This document shows, one piece after another, positions 19,882-30,127 of a stretch of 64,000 nt of DNA. Source of the stretch: Candidatus Peribacteria bacterium (GTDB lineage Bacteria; Patescibacteriota; Gracilibacteria; Peribacterales; Peribacteraceae); assembly GCA_943350395.1 (NCBI GenBank), contig CALRAD010000002.1, forward strand, positions 1-64,000. Direction: 5' to 3'. The position numbers were made by a program, and so were the translations under genes. Under the pieces are notes generated by a model. The model made no database searches, was not told the DNA's origin, and saw only the letters and a list, made by a program, of their open reading frames with translations. The first letter of the stretch is position 1; each line of letters begins with the position of its first letter.

Positions 19882-21141
19882 CTACGAAATCAGCTCCTCC
19901 AGTTTCTTCTCATCTTTCTCTTTCCCAATAACGACTAAGCGCAGACGGTCGGTTTGCAGCAGATTCTTGCCGAGTGCATTGACCTGCTCCAGTTCCACTT
20001 TCTCGATTTCCTCAAAGTACTCAGGAAGATCGCGCGTCTTCGGATACAGCAACTGCTGCTTTCCGAAGAAGTGAGCCCTTTCCTCACTGTCTTCCATTGA
20101 GAGCGTGATTTTTCCTTTCAGGAAATCTTTTGCTCTTCGCAACTCTTCTTTCGTGATGCCATCTTTTGCACACACATCATATTCATGACGGATTGCCGAG
20201 ATCGCTTCATGCAGTCTCGACTGATCCACACCCGCGCGTGTCGAGAGGAGTCCCGTGTCGAGATAGTTATCGGTCGAGGTCGAGATGTAGTAGCAGAGAC
20301 CTCGGGCTTCGCGAATATTCAGGAACATTCGAGAGCTCATCGAGCCGCCGAGAATCACAGAGAGAAGTTTGAGTGCGAAGTGATCACTATCGAGAGACGA
20401 GACAGCTTCCACTCCGAGTACGAGGTGTGCTTGCTCCGTCTGCTTGTTCGTCAATGTAATGCGCTTTCCCGTGTGTGGTTTTACCGCAACGAAATCCTGC
20501 TTCTTCTTGCCGCCAATCGCACCGAAATATTCCTGTCCGAGTTTCATTGCCTGCTTTTCATCGATATTCCCCGAGAAGGTCGCGACAAGATTGTCCGGCG
20601 TGTAGAGCTCATCTTTGTGTCTTTGGAAATCCGCCTGTTTCACAGATCGAATAAGCTCTTCCGTGCCGATCGTGTCCCATCCAAGCGGCTGGTCTCCGTA
20701 CACAAGTGTTTCAAAATCCCATCCTGCTTGATACATCGGTGTGTCTTGGTACATCCGGTACTCCTCAATGATCACGCCCCGCTCTTTCTCGATTTCATCC
20801 TCCGGGAATTTGGCATGCAGGAGCATGTCCGAGAGTACGGAGCAGGCGAGCTCGACTTTGTCCGCTGCGATCTTCACGTAGTAGCCCGCGTACTCTTTTC
20901 CTGTGAATGCGTTAAAGCTGCCTCCGACCGCATCGATTGCCATACTCACTTCGGCTGCCGTTTTGTACTTTTTGCCACCCTTGAAGAACATGTGCTCCAG
21001 AAAGTGACTGATCCCGCGCGTTTTCTGCACTTCGTATCTCGAACCTGCGCCTGCGAACACAAGAACTGTCACGCTGTCCGTACCGCTTGTCGGTGCGGTA
21101 AGGACGGGTAGGCCGGAATTGAGACGAGAGAGAGTGAACAT
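19882..21141 (-). CDS. M16 family zinc metallopeptidase
   Basis: 'GISHFLEHMFFKGGKKY' HxxEH motif, 'SMAIDAVGGSFNAFTGKEYAGYYVK'. Confidence 0.94.
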   Translation of the reverse strand: MFTLSRLNSGLPVLTAPTSGTDSVTVLVFAGAGSRYEVQKTRGISHFLEHMFFKGGKKYKTAAEVSMAIDAVGGSFNAFTGKEYAGYYVKIAADKVELACSVLSDMLLHAKFPEDEIEKERGVIIEEYRMYQDTPMYQAGWDFETLVYGDQPLGWDTIGTEELIRSVKQADFQRHKDELYTPDNLVATFSGNIDEKQAMKLGQEYFGAIGGKKKQDFVAVKPHTGKRITLTNKQTEQAHLVLGVEAVSSLDSDHFALKLLSVILGGSMSSRMFLNIREARGLCYYISTSTDNYLDTGLLSTRAGVDQSRLHEAISAIRHEYDVCAKDGITKEELRRAKDFLKGKITLSMEDSEERAHFFGKQQLLYPKTRDLPEYFEEIEKVELEQVNALGKNLLQTDRLRLVVIGKEKDEKKLEELIS

Positions 21142-21167
21142 TGCGGGGGGGAGTGTACACTACTTTT

Positions 21168-22571
21168 ATGTCTGAGCCCCTGTTTCTCAGATCGCTCGAA
21201 CGGAAGGATGCAGATCGTCTGCAGACGGCTGTTCTGTTTGCGCGAAAGCATCTCGGATTTCTCGAACGAAGAAGCGGAGAGAGCTACGCGAAGAACGGTG
21301 AGGAAGTTGCGGAGACTCTGCTTGAAATCACAAAAGATCCCTCGCTCGTTGCCATTGCGCTTCTTCATGATCTTCCGGTGCTTCGAAATGGCGAGACCTT
21401 GCTTCTTGATGCACCGATCACGGATGACGAACGCATGCTTGTTCGTCGGATGCACTCTCTTCGCGGGCTGCACATCGATCTCGTGAAACAGGATCTCGAT
21501 CTCGTGATCGATGCGTTCATGCAGGAACCAAGACTTTTGCCACTTCGTATGGCGCACCGTCTTACGGATATTCGGCACCTGCAGCGGTTTTCGAAAACTG
21601 CACAACGAAAACTCGCGCGCGAGACGCTCCACATGTACGCAGCCCTTGCAGGGCGTCTTGGGATGCATGCATGGCGGCATGAGATGGAAGATGTGTGTTT
21701 TCGTTTTCTCAAGCCCGAAGCAGCAGGAAGTCTTGAGAAGGAATTTCAGCTTCACAAACGAAACGATACGCAGTGCCTAGATCACATTCAGACTTTTTTA
21801 CAAAAAAAACTGCAGAGTGCGGGGATCCATGCTTCGATGTCCGCACGCACGAAGTCTCTGTACTCGACATATCGGAAGATGATCGTGAAGAAGAGGCGTT
21901 TCGAGGAACTCACCGACCGTCTCGCTCTTCGCATTCTCGTTTCGACAATGGATGATTGCTACAGAACGCTCGGCATCGTCCATTCGTCGCTGCGTCCGAT
22001 GCCAGGGAAGCTCAAAGATTACATCGGTGCGCCGAAAGAGAATGGTTACCGTTCCATCCACACGGTGATCTATCCGCTCCCAGGAGTGACCGAGTATCCC
22101 GTAGAAATCCAGATCCGCACTTCGGAGATGCACGAGGAATGCGAATTCGGTCCTGCGAGACACGCTGATTATAAGAAATTTACGTACGTCTTGGGGTCTG
22201 CTATTGCTAGAGTCGATCTGTTTCGGAATTTGCAGAGTCTCAAACAACACACGCGTTCACCAAGTCAGTTCGAGACGGCACTTCGAACATACTTTCGTGA
22301 TGATCATGTTGCTCTTTTTGATCACAGGAATAATCTCTATCACTTAAGCAAACCTCTGACTGCGCTTGATTTCGTCTGTTCGGTGTATCCGAGTCGTGTG
22401 CGGACTCTGAGGGATATCAGGATCAACGGAAGGCTCCGTCCGATCGATACGTTGCTGCATGATGGTGATGCAATCGAGCCGTCTTTTGCAAAAACATCGC
22501 AGTGCAGCAGAGAGTGGTTAAAGGCGTGTCGCCATAGCACGGCGAGAGCGCTGTGTGCGTCATTCCTGTAG
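21168..22571 (+). CDS. RelA/SpoT homolog with degenerate HD domain
   Basis: 'RPMPGKLKDYIGAPKENGYRSIHTVI', 'PVEIQIRTSEMHEECEFGPARHADYK', TGS-like C-term; HD region reads 'LLHDLPVLRNGE'. Confidence 0.85.
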   Translation: MSEPLFLRSLERKDADRLQTAVLFARKHLGFLERRSGESYAKNGEEVAETLLEITKDPSLVAIALLHDLPVLRNGETLLLDAPITDDERMLVRRMHSLRGLHIDLVKQDLDLVIDAFMQEPRLLPLRMAHRLTDIRHLQRFSKTAQRKLARETLHMYAALAGRLGMHAWRHEMEDVCFRFLKPEAAGSLEKEFQLHKRNDTQCLDHIQTFLQKKLQSAGIHASMSARTKSLYSTYRKMIVKKRRFEELTDRLALRILVSTMDDCYRTLGIVHSSLRPMPGKLKDYIGAPKENGYRSIHTVIYPLPGVTEYPVEIQIRTSEMHEECEFGPARHADYKKFTYVLGSAIARVDLFRNLQSLKQHTRSPSQFETALRTYFRDDHVALFDHRNNLYHLSKPLTALDFVCSVYPSRVRTLRDIRINGRLRPIDTLLHDGDAIEPSFAKTSQCSREWLKACRHSTARALCASFL

Positions 22572-22574
22572 TTT

Positions 22575-23159
22575 TTACTTCCACTTTCCTTGGAATACAA
22601 AACTGCTCTGCGTGTTTCTGGATCTCGGTGCTTTCTCGCGTGTCAGCAGTGCTTCCGGCAGTGTCGCGGGATCAGCCGGATAGCCGATCGCGATCATCGA
22701 GCCGGGTTCGAAATCAGCCGGAACCCCGAGTGCTTCATTGGCATGTGCGGTATCAAACCCCGCCATTTGATGAGAGTTCAGACCCATGGATGTGGCTTGC
22801 AATGTCAGTAAAGCACTTGCTGCTCCCAGATCATGGAGAGAGTGGCGGTTTTCCTTTCCGTTCTTTGCAAATGTTTTCTTCGCGAAGCTGATGATCAGGA
22901 GACCGGCATTTTTTGCCCAACTATTGCCTTCTGCCAAGAGCGATTCGAGCTTCTCGCGATCAGGATCTCCTTTCGATGCATAGACATACCGCCACGGTTG
23001 TTCGTTATAGCTGCTCTGCGCCCACCTTGCAGCCTCGAACAGAGACGTGATCATCTCCCCCTTCAGAGGGGTTGGCTCGAATGCGAGAGAGCTCCAGCGC
23101 TTCCCAATGATGTCGAGAATTGGCGCTTCAGTCGGGGTGAGTTTGTCGTGATAGCGCAT
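22575..23159 (-). CDS. Nitroreductase family protein
   Basis: 'RWSSLAFEPTPLKGEMITSLFEAARWAQSSYNEQPWRYVYA', 'GMNSHQMAGFD'-like region. Confidence 0.85.
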   Translation of the reverse strand: MRYHDKLTPTEAPILDIIGKRWSSLAFEPTPLKGEMITSLFEAARWAQSSYNEQPWRYVYASKGDPDREKLESLLAEGNSWAKNAGLLIISFAKKTFAKNGKENRHSLHDLGAASALLTLQATSMGLNSHQMAGFDTAHANEALGVPADFEPGSMIAIGYPADPATLPEALLTREKAPRSRNTQSSFVFQGKWK

Positions 23160-23293
23160 AGAAAGCAGGGGAAATCGTTTAGATCTTAACTAATTATTTT
23201 TGCCTTGCACAGCGAAGACGAACGAAGAGTCTTTTCCGGTCTCTCGATAGCCTTGACGGTTGGAGCAGATATTCTGTACCCTCTCTTGGCTTT

Positions 23294-23437
23294 ATGCTTG
23301 GTAAGTTACGTTGGCGTCGGCGTCTACGCGTGCACGGTTTCCTTGCGCGCACTGCGACCAAGAACGGTCGCAGAGTGATGCGAAAGCGCAGAGCGCAGGG
23401 AAGAAAGCGCATAACAGTGCAGAAGAGGCTGAAGTAG
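23294..23437 (+). CDS. rpmH: 50S ribosomal protein bL34 (absent from the supplied ORF track)
   Basis: Translated by hand: [47 protein letters not shown], matches bL34 '[27 protein letters not shown]'. Confidence 0.92.
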   Translation: MLGKLRWRRRLRVHGFLARTATKNGRRVMRKRRAQGRKRITVQKRLK

Positions 23438-23486
23438 ATAGATTGGTGTGGGTCGATGGGTTTTTTAAGATGAATCAAGAATTATG

Positions 23487-23560
23487 AAGTACGAATTAAG
23501 CACCTTGTTTCTCTCTAGGAAGAGTCATCATTCATAATTCGTACTTCATCATTCATCTCC
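23487..23560. repeat. Inverted repeat (atgaagtacgaatt / aattcgtacttcat)
   Basis: tcaagaattatgaagtacgaattaag ... ttcataattcgtacttcatcattcat. Confidence 0.65.
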
Positions 23561-23592
23561 GATTCGATGAAAGCTTCCTGTATACTCCGTCT

Positions 23593-23889
23593 GTGGTTTC
23601 CCTCAGAAAAGCCTCGGCAGCAGTCTTTTACCTTCTGGGTGCGCTGACGATCGTTGCGATCGTGCTGGTGAATCGCGGGATCGCGGTTGGTTCACTCTCA
23701 CTGTTTCTGAACGTTGTCGATTTACCGCTTCTTTTCATGGGAATACTGTTTGGCGGGAGCACGCTTGTTTCGAGTCTCAGTCGCGACAAAATATCACTGT
23801 CACTGACACTCGTTGTTTTTCTTCCCCTCCTGATCGCTTTCGGGTTCTTTGCGTGGATCAACTTTGCGATGCCGTTTGCGGAGGTGTAG
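23593..23889 (+). CDS. Small membrane protein (GTG start)
   Basis: 98 aa, three hydrophobic segments; TATACT 6 nt upstream of GTG. Confidence 0.55.
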   Translation: MVSLRKASAAVFYLLGALTIVAIVLVNRGIAVGSLSLFLNVVDLPLLFMGILFGGSTLVSSLSRDKISLSLTLVVFLPLLIAFGFFAWINFAMPFAEV

Positions 23890-23907
23890 AAATTGTGAGG
23901 AGAAAAT

Positions 23908-24300
23908 TTATCGTAAAAATATTCCCGAATCATCACGAAGGTTGATCGCTGAATCATCGTTGGAGAGCGCGCTGCCGGCCGATTGTTCCAATTCTTCGTC
24001 GATTCTTCGCTCAATGCTTCCTCGCAACAGATCGATTCTTGTCTGTGCTGCGCTCGAAAACTCTGGGTGAAGACCGATGACGTTCGGTATGTGATGCAAT
24101 GTCTCCTGCCATCCCATGGCAATCTCTTTTCTGACATTCATCGCTATGGGAATCAGTTCACGGAGGTCCAGGCACATCGTTTGTATTGCAACTAAAAATT
24201 GCTCTTCTGTTTCTGGTAGCACGGTAGCTTGCGAAAGAATCTCGCGAACCACAGCGGCTCCTTGCTGTTCGTATTCGGTATCGTCAAGCACGGAAGACAT
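23908..24300 (-). CDS. Hypothetical protein
   Basis: 130-aa ORF, TATAGT 6 nt upstream of ATG. Confidence 0.5.
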   Translation of the reverse strand: MSSVLDDTEYEQQGAAVVREILSQATVLPETEEQFLVAIQTMCLDLRELIPIAMNVRKEIAMGWQETLHHIPNVIGLHPEFSSAAQTRIDLLRGSIERRIDEELEQSAGSALSNDDSAINLRDDSGIFLR

Positions 24301-24339
24301 GGCATGACTATAGGAATAATTCTCGACTTGGCAAGGATT

Positions 24340-24891
24340 TCACCCCCTCGGTATCTCCACGCCTTTCTCCTCCGCCCCTAATTTTTTATTTGCATATCTT
24401 GCTGCGACGAACAAATAATCGCTCAATCGATTTACAATCATGATGATCGCCTTCGTGATCTCCTCTTTTTCATCCAGTTCAACGATCAGTCTCTCCGCAC
24501 GACGACAGATCGTCCGTGCGAAGTGTAACTCCGCACCTGCCTTGCTTCCTCCAGGAAGGATGAAACGTGTCAGTGGTGCCAATTCCACTTCAAGCGCGTC
24601 GATCCACTGTTCCATCTGCATCGCGGGTGCTTCGGTCATGCGGAGAATGTTCGCACTGCTTTCGAGAGGGGTCGCGAGATCGGCTCCGATTTGGAACAAG
24701 AGCGATTGAATGATTTCGATTTGTTTTGGTAGTGGCACAGGCAGATTTTTTTCTGCTGCAATCACGCCAAGGCAGGCATTCAGTTCGTCGAGTGACCCGT
24801 ATGCATGCAGTCGCAGTGCCGATTTTGCGACGCGCTGTCCACCGAAGAGCCCCGTTTTCCCCTTATCGCCGGTGCGAGTGTAGATTTTCAT
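24340..24891 (-). CDS. Cob(I)alamin adenosyltransferase, PduO type
   Basis: 'MKIYTRTGDKGKTGLFGGQRVAKSALRLHAYGSLDELNACLG', 'FILPGGSKAGAELHFARTICRRAER'. Confidence 0.93.
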   Translation of the reverse strand: MKIYTRTGDKGKTGLFGGQRVAKSALRLHAYGSLDELNACLGVIAAEKNLPVPLPKQIEIIQSLLFQIGADLATPLESSANILRMTEAPAMQMEQWIDALEVELAPLTRFILPGGSKAGAELHFARTICRRAERLIVELDEKEEITKAIIMIVNRLSDYLFVAARYANKKLGAEEKGVEIPRG

Positions 24892-24972
24892 ATGATAGCT
24901 AGTACGCGGCAAGCATGCCGCTCCCTTTGATGAAATAATGATAGAAAAAGGAGCGCGATGCTTCGCGCGGTT

Positions 24973-27342
24973 TCAGGATTTCTGCAATTCGGTGAGAACT
25001 TTCCCATGAATCTTCTCCACCTCTTCCTGTGTCAGCGTTCGGTCGGATGATCGATAGGTGAATCGCAGTGTCAGAGTTTTCAGCGCGTCTTTTTCGTAGA
25101 GGTGCACGGTCTCGATGCTTGTCAGGAGAGGATCGATGTTCTTCAGTGCTTTGAGGATCGTCTCATAATTCTTCTTCTCCGTCAGCGGCATGGTCTCGTC
25201 GAGAATGATTGCAGGGAAGACAGGAAGTGATTTCGCGATCGTTACGGTTGCCGGGAGAGGGAATAGCCGATGCAGTCCGAGTGTTGCGACGGCCGTTCTC
25301 TCGGGGAGCCCGAGGGAACTGAGGAGAAGAGGATGCAACTCGAAGAGATGTCCGATGAGCGTGTTGCCCACCAAAATCTCCGCGCTCCGTCCAACGTGCG
25401 CCACTCCCGGCATCGGAACCGAACCTTTGCGTAGAGTTGCCGTGTACCCGGCGCTCGCCAAAGCTCTCATGATGCCTGCTTTCGCGATGAGAAGAGGAGA
25501 ATTTTGCATCGTCGTTTTTCCGCGTGAAAGCACGGCGTATGTCAAGCCCGCGTGTTCGTCGTTCTTCCGAAACACATGACCCACTTCGTACACTTTGAGG
25601 ATTTCTGCACCATTTTTTTTGAGTTCGCCGGCTGCCGTTTCGACAAGCGAGGGCAGCAAGCTCGTCCGCATCAGCGACAGTTCTTCTCCGATTGGATTCT
25701 CGATCTTCACCGCTTCGGACGGATCCAGACGCCACCTCTTCAACTGTGCGGGACTTGTGAATGCGAGGTGCAGCATTTCAATTGCTCCCGCTTCCGACAG
25801 AGAATCTCGGATTGCATGCAGTTTCGTATCGCGAACAGGAGGCTCGATCGATGCTTCGGGCATGCTTGGAACGATCTCGGAGTATCCGTACACGCGTGCT
25901 ACTTCTTCTGCGATGTCTTGTACGTGTGTGAGGTCCCTGCGCCACGCCGGAGTCGTCACTGCGATTGCATCTTTTGGGATTGTTTTCACCGTGCAACCAA
26001 GATGAGCGAGGATTGTCTTGATGTTCGTCGAAGGAATATCAACTCCAATGAATTCCTGCAGCTTTTTTACATGTACGTTGATTACTTTCGGCTTCTCGTG
26101 TTTGCCCCATGTCACCGGCTTTGAACTCACGCATGATCCTTCCGAAAGTTCCAAAAATAATTCGACAGCGCGCATCAAACCGAAGTCTGCGGTGACAGGA
26201 AGGACGTCTTTTTCATAGACAGTCGCCGCATCGGTTCTGTGGCCCATGGCAATTACTGTTTTTCGCACGGACTTTGGATCAATGATGCCCGCCTGTAGGA
26301 AGATTTTGCGCGTCGTATTCTTCGTGGAAGTCCGAAGTCCCCCCATGACGCCGAAGAGATCGAAGATCCCGGCATCATCACTGATGACGATCGTTCCCTC
26401 AGGCAGGATTCTTTCGGCTTTGTCGAGCGTTGTTATTTTTTCGCCTTTCTTGCTCTTGCGGATTCGCAGCGTGCCTTTGAAATCATCCGCATCGAATGCG
26501 TGTAGCGGCATGCCTATCTCGACGAGGACGTAGTTCGTGATGTCGACGATGAGGTTGATCGGTCTCCAGCCGGTCGCAATCAGCCTTTTCTGCATCCACT
26601 CGGGTGACGGTCCGATGTTCTTGAGTGTCAGGAGACAGCCTCGGTAGTACGGAATCAGCTCTCCTGCGTCATTTTCAAGCGTGAACGGAGGATCGGTTTT
26701 CGGAAACACGCACGTGGGCATCGCGGGCTCTTTCTTCCACGTTGCAAGACCCATTGCGACGAGTTCCCTTGCGACACCAATCACCGAGAAGAGATCTGGG
26801 CGATTGGTAATCGCATGATTGTCGATATGGAAAATGACATCGGTGAGCCCGAGCGCTTCGCGAAGGGGAGCACCAACGTTGTATTCACCTCGAGTGAGAT
26901 CCGCAATCGGTCTGCTGCCATCCTCCGGCTTTGATGGAAAGAGAGCTTCGATTTCCACTTCTTCGGCTGCACAGATCATGCCTTCACTTTCTTCGCCGCG
27001 GATTTTCACTTTCTGAAGCGTCACTAATTCTTTGCCGCCAGCTTTCACCGTTGCGCCGACATGCGCTAATGCAACAAGCATTCCTTGCCTCAGATTGGTT
27101 CCTCCACAGACGACATGCTTCGTGCCTTGATCCGTTTCGAGCGTGCAAACAGAGAGCTTGTCGGCATTCGGGTGTTTATTCAGCGTGAGAATTTTGGCAA
27201 CGACACAGTTCTCCATCAGTGAGCCAAGCTCCGTCACCTCATCCACTTCGCCCATGCCGCGTGTCATGCGATCTGCGATCACTGCAGGATCTGTTTCGCT
27301 CCAGTCGATAAAATCTGAGAGCCAATTGCGAGAGATCTTCAT
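24973..27342 (-). CDS. pheT: Phenylalanyl-tRNA synthetase beta subunit
   Basis: 'MKISRNWLSDFIDW', tRNA-binding domain 'NADKLSVCTLETDQGTKHVVCGGTNLRQGMLVALAHVGA', B5 and FDX regions. Confidence 0.95.
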   Translation of the reverse strand: MKISRNWLSDFIDWSETDPAVIADRMTRGMGEVDEVTELGSLMENCVVAKILTLNKHPNADKLSVCTLETDQGTKHVVCGGTNLRQGMLVALAHVGATVKAGGKELVTLQKVKIRGEESEGMICAAEEVEIEALFPSKPEDGSRPIADLTRGEYNVGAPLREALGLTDVIFHIDNHAITNRPDLFSVIGVARELVAMGLATWKKEPAMPTCVFPKTDPPFTLENDAGELIPYYRGCLLTLKNIGPSPEWMQKRLIATGWRPINLIVDITNYVLVEIGMPLHAFDADDFKGTLRIRKSKKGEKITTLDKAERILPEGTIVISDDAGIFDLFGVMGGLRTSTKNTTRKIFLQAGIIDPKSVRKTVIAMGHRTDAATVYEKDVLPVTADFGLMRAVELFLELSEGSCVSSKPVTWGKHEKPKVINVHVKKLQEFIGVDIPSTNIKTILAHLGCTVKTIPKDAIAVTTPAWRRDLTHVQDIAEEVARVYGYSEIVPSMPEASIEPPVRDTKLHAIRDSLSEAGAIEMLHLAFTSPAQLKRWRLDPSEAVKIENPIGEELSLMRTSLLPSLVETAAGELKKNGAEILKVYEVGHVFRKNDEHAGLTYAVLSRGKTTMQNSPLLIAKAGIMRALASAGYTATLRKGSVPMPGVAHVGRSAEILVGNTLIGHLFELHPLLLSSLGLPERTAVATLGLHRLFPLPATVTIAKSLPVFPAIILDETMPLTEKKNYETILKALKNIDPLLTSIETVHLYEKDALKTLTLRFTYRSSDRTLTQEEVEKIHGKVLTELQKS

Positions 27343-27402
27343 GAGTACAGAATACTCCTGTGCTACACTATCCTCCACTTACTTCTTTTCTCTCCTCGTT
27401 CT

Positions 27403-27675
27403 ATGGCTATCCTCAGTAAGAAGCATGCAGGATGTTCCACGAGCTGCACGGTCGGCAAGTGGATCGTTTGCCTGCTCCTTCTTCTCGTCGCCGTCGCGGC
27501 ACTCGTTGGCGTCTATCAGACGCATGTGATCGTCGGCACCGATCCGGCGCGTTTTGCGATTCAGTTCGGTTCCACATCGGGCTCACTCTCGATCCTTGCT
27601 TTCGTTGTTGCCGTGATGGCGTGGGGCAAGAAGATGTCTTGCTGCATGAGTGGCACCTGCGAGGTGTGTAAATAA
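27403..27675 (+). CDS. Small two-TM membrane protein with Cys-rich termini
   Basis: 90 aa; two hydrophobic helices and C-terminal 'CCMSGTCEVCK'. Confidence 0.55.
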   Translation: MAILSKKHAGCSTSCTVGKWIVCLLLLLVAVAALVGVYQTHVIVGTDPARFAIQFGSTSGSLSILAFVVAVMAWGKKMSCCMSGTCEVCK

Positions 27676-27723
27676 TGTATGAATGATAAAGAGACGCTCT
27701 GATTTCTGGGGCGTCTTTTTTTG

Positions 27724-27813
27724 TGGCGGAGAGGGGGAGATTCGAACTCCCGAGACCCTTTCAGGTCTACTCGCTTTCCAAGCGAGCGCACTAGGCCACT
27801 ATGCGACCTCTCC
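27724..27813 (-). tRNA. tRNA-Ser (GGA), CCA encoded
   Basis: Reverse complement ggagaggtcgcatagtggcctagtgcgctcgcttggaaagcgagt...ttcgaatctccccctctccgcca; anticodon GGA, long variable arm. Confidence 0.93.
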
Positions 27814-27952
27814 GTAGTTCTCAGGATGATGCAGAAGGATCAATGCTCGCTTGCGAGCGGTACTCTATGCCACTATGCGACCTCTCCGTATCATGCGACG
27901 GATAGTGAACACTGAATACGGGTTTCCCACAAGGGCAGGGGCGAGGCGCTTC

Positions 27953-29329
27953 CTATTTCTTCTTTAGTGAAAACCTCACCATGAATTGTCGGATTCTTCC
28001 GATCTTCGACGGAGAAGCAGGGGCGGCAAGAAGGTCTTTCCTCATTTGCCATCCGAGTCCCGCGTAGAGGAAGAAGAAAATGACGATGCCTGACGCAATG
28101 AAGACATCAAGCATCGGGAATTGGTCGAAGACCGCACGATCGATCCATCCCGCATGGAGCCATCCGAGGAAATTGAGATACACGAAGGCGGAGATCAAAA
28201 TGTACAGTCTTGCGGATTTCGCATTCAGGAATGCAACGACGAATCCGAGTGGGAGGAGTGCGAAGTCGTAGCGCTCGTGCATTTGCGTGTTCCAGAGGAA
28301 GAATCCGTAGATGCTGAAAGCAGCGGCGAAGAAAATGACGGGGAGCGTCTCTCTCGTCTTCGGTGAAGGTTTGAGGAAGCGCCAGAAAAGGATGATTCCG
28401 TAGAGACAACTGAGGAACCACAAGTTCAAACCGATCTTTTGGTAGGATCCGATTCCGAAGAGGATCTCGGTATCGTGCATGTTCCCCGCCGCGTCGCCGT
28501 ACATCGACCACCAGAAATTGTATGCGGCGCTCGAGACGCTGTCGTAGAATCCGACACTTGTCGTGTAGATATTGAAGACGTCCTTTAATGCTCCTTGCCA
28601 CCAGAACGGAGTGAGTACGAGGACAGTTGCGATACATCCTCCGAGGAATATTTTTACAGCGTTTCTCCAGCCGTTTTTGAGTGCAAGAATGACGAAGAGG
28701 GGCAGACAGGCGGCTGCTTGCAATTTCGTCAGCAGTGCCAGCGCCATACTAAAGCCCGAGATCATCGGGAAGCCGTACGCGAACGCACCGAAGGCGCCCA
28801 CGAGGAACATCGAATAGATGCTGTCAGTTTGTCCCCAGTGCGCGCTTAAGTGAAACGTTGCAGGATGAAAAGCATAGAGTGCTCCCGCAGCGATGCCGAG
28901 CCAAAGATTTCTTTTCCAGAATCCGATGAGAAGTCCGAGCAAGATAGCCGTGAGAAGGTCTGCGATGATTGCCGGCAGCTTGATGATCGTCTGAAATGCC
29001 GGTGCATCGATGTCCAGTGACGGTGAGAGCGTGCGTTGATAGATCCAGCCGGCTGAGTAAAAAGAGAGGATGCCGACCGGCGGATAGTTCGGAAGCATGC
29101 TGCCCTTCAATTGCTGTGTGTAGGATTTCCCGGGTCCCAAGATGACGGCACTGTAGGACCACCCTTTATTCGTACCGACATCGAAGCCGTAGCCTTCGCT
29201 CGGCGATAACCACAGTCGGAGCGTCAGCGCGAGGGCGAAGATCACGATGACAATCACTACCGCCCACCATCCTCTTTGATTTGCCTCCGGACTTTTGCGC
29301 AATGTTTTTTGTATCGGAAGAATCGGCAT
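27953..29329 (-). CDS. GT-C type membrane glycosyltransferase
   Basis: Multi-TM; 'WLSPSEGYGFDVGTNKGWSYSAV', 'HWGQTDSIYSMFLVGA', 'MHERYDFALLPLGF'. Confidence 0.75.
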   Translation of the reverse strand: MPILPIQKTLRKSPEANQRGWWAVVIVIVIFALALTLRLWLSPSEGYGFDVGTNKGWSYSAVILGPGKSYTQQLKGSMLPNYPPVGILSFYSAGWIYQRTLSPSLDIDAPAFQTIIKLPAIIADLLTAILLGLLIGFWKRNLWLGIAAGALYAFHPATFHLSAHWGQTDSIYSMFLVGAFGAFAYGFPMISGFSMALALLTKLQAAACLPLFVILALKNGWRNAVKIFLGGCIATVLVLTPFWWQGALKDVFNIYTTSVGFYDSVSSAAYNFWWSMYGDAAGNMHDTEILFGIGSYQKIGLNLWFLSCLYGIILFWRFLKPSPKTRETLPVIFFAAAFSIYGFFLWNTQMHERYDFALLPLGFVVAFLNAKSARLYILISAFVYLNFLGWLHAGWIDRAVFDQFPMLDVFIASGIVIFFFLYAGLGWQMRKDLLAAPASPSKIGRIRQFMVRFSLKKK

Positions 29330-29381
29330 GAATGTCTTCCAGTGTACATGTTTTTGGAATCTCATACTCGTTCTACTTCTG

Positions 29382-30059
29382 TCATATATTCTTCAATGCC
29401 CAAAGTTCTCGGAACATTCGGAGAATCACGCCGAGATTTGCACCCGTCTGCGTTCCAAATTCTCTCTTTGCATGCGGTACGTCGACGACGACCCATGGAA
29501 TGTCGGCTTTCTGTGCTCGATAGAACATTTCGGCATTGATGAGAGCGCCTGTGGAGTGTGTCGGACGCGTACGATTCCATACGTCTTTCGTGAAGACCTT
29601 CATTGCACAGTTGATGTCCCTGACCCAGATGCCGAGCACCACCCAGCTGAGAAGACCAAATAATTTTGCGTTCAGTTTCCGGATGAACGGATCGGCGCGC
29701 TTTCGCCTGCGACCGGTGATGAAGGAAGCTTCGGAAAGTTTTGGCAGCAGCAGATCGAAATCTTTCGCCTTGAATTGCCCGTCACTGTCCATATAGCCGA
29801 TGACGTCGCCTCTTGCGGCATCACACCCGGATCTTACAGCCGCTCCGTAGCCTCTGTTTTTTTCGTGCGTGACGATTTGAAGCTGCGGAATTTCTTGTGC
29901 AAGTTTTTCAAGGACCTTCCCCGTTCCGTCTTTCGATCCGTCATTAACGACGACGATTTCCCACTCGACGTCTTTCGTCATGAGCCATGCCTGCGTCTCG
30001 CGCAGCGTGCGTTCGATATTCAGTTCTTCGTTGAAAGCCGGCATCACGATGGAAAGCAT
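29382..30059 (-). CDS. Family 2 glycosyltransferase
   Basis: 'LSIVMPAFNEELNIERTLRETQAWL...VVNDGSKDGTGKVL...YMDSDGQF'. Confidence 0.92.
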   Translation of the reverse strand: MLSIVMPAFNEELNIERTLRETQAWLMTKDVEWEIVVVNDGSKDGTGKVLEKLAQEIPQLQIVTHEKNRGYGAAVRSGCDAARGDVIGYMDSDGQFKAKDFDLLLPKLSEASFITGRRRKRADPFIRKLNAKLFGLLSWVVLGIWVRDINCAMKVFTKDVWNRTRPTHSTGALINAEMFYRAQKADIPWVVVDVPHAKREFGTQTGANLGVILRMFRELWALKNI

Positions 30060-30127
30060 CGAGCTGCATTGTAACAAGAAAAAACCCCGAGCACAGCATG
30101 CGCGGGGTTTTGCAGTCACGGAGTGAT

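Noticed and set aside
27816-27890. A second complete tRNA gene near tRNA-Ser
   Set aside because: Only the 5' half is present; no T-arm or 3' acceptor strand
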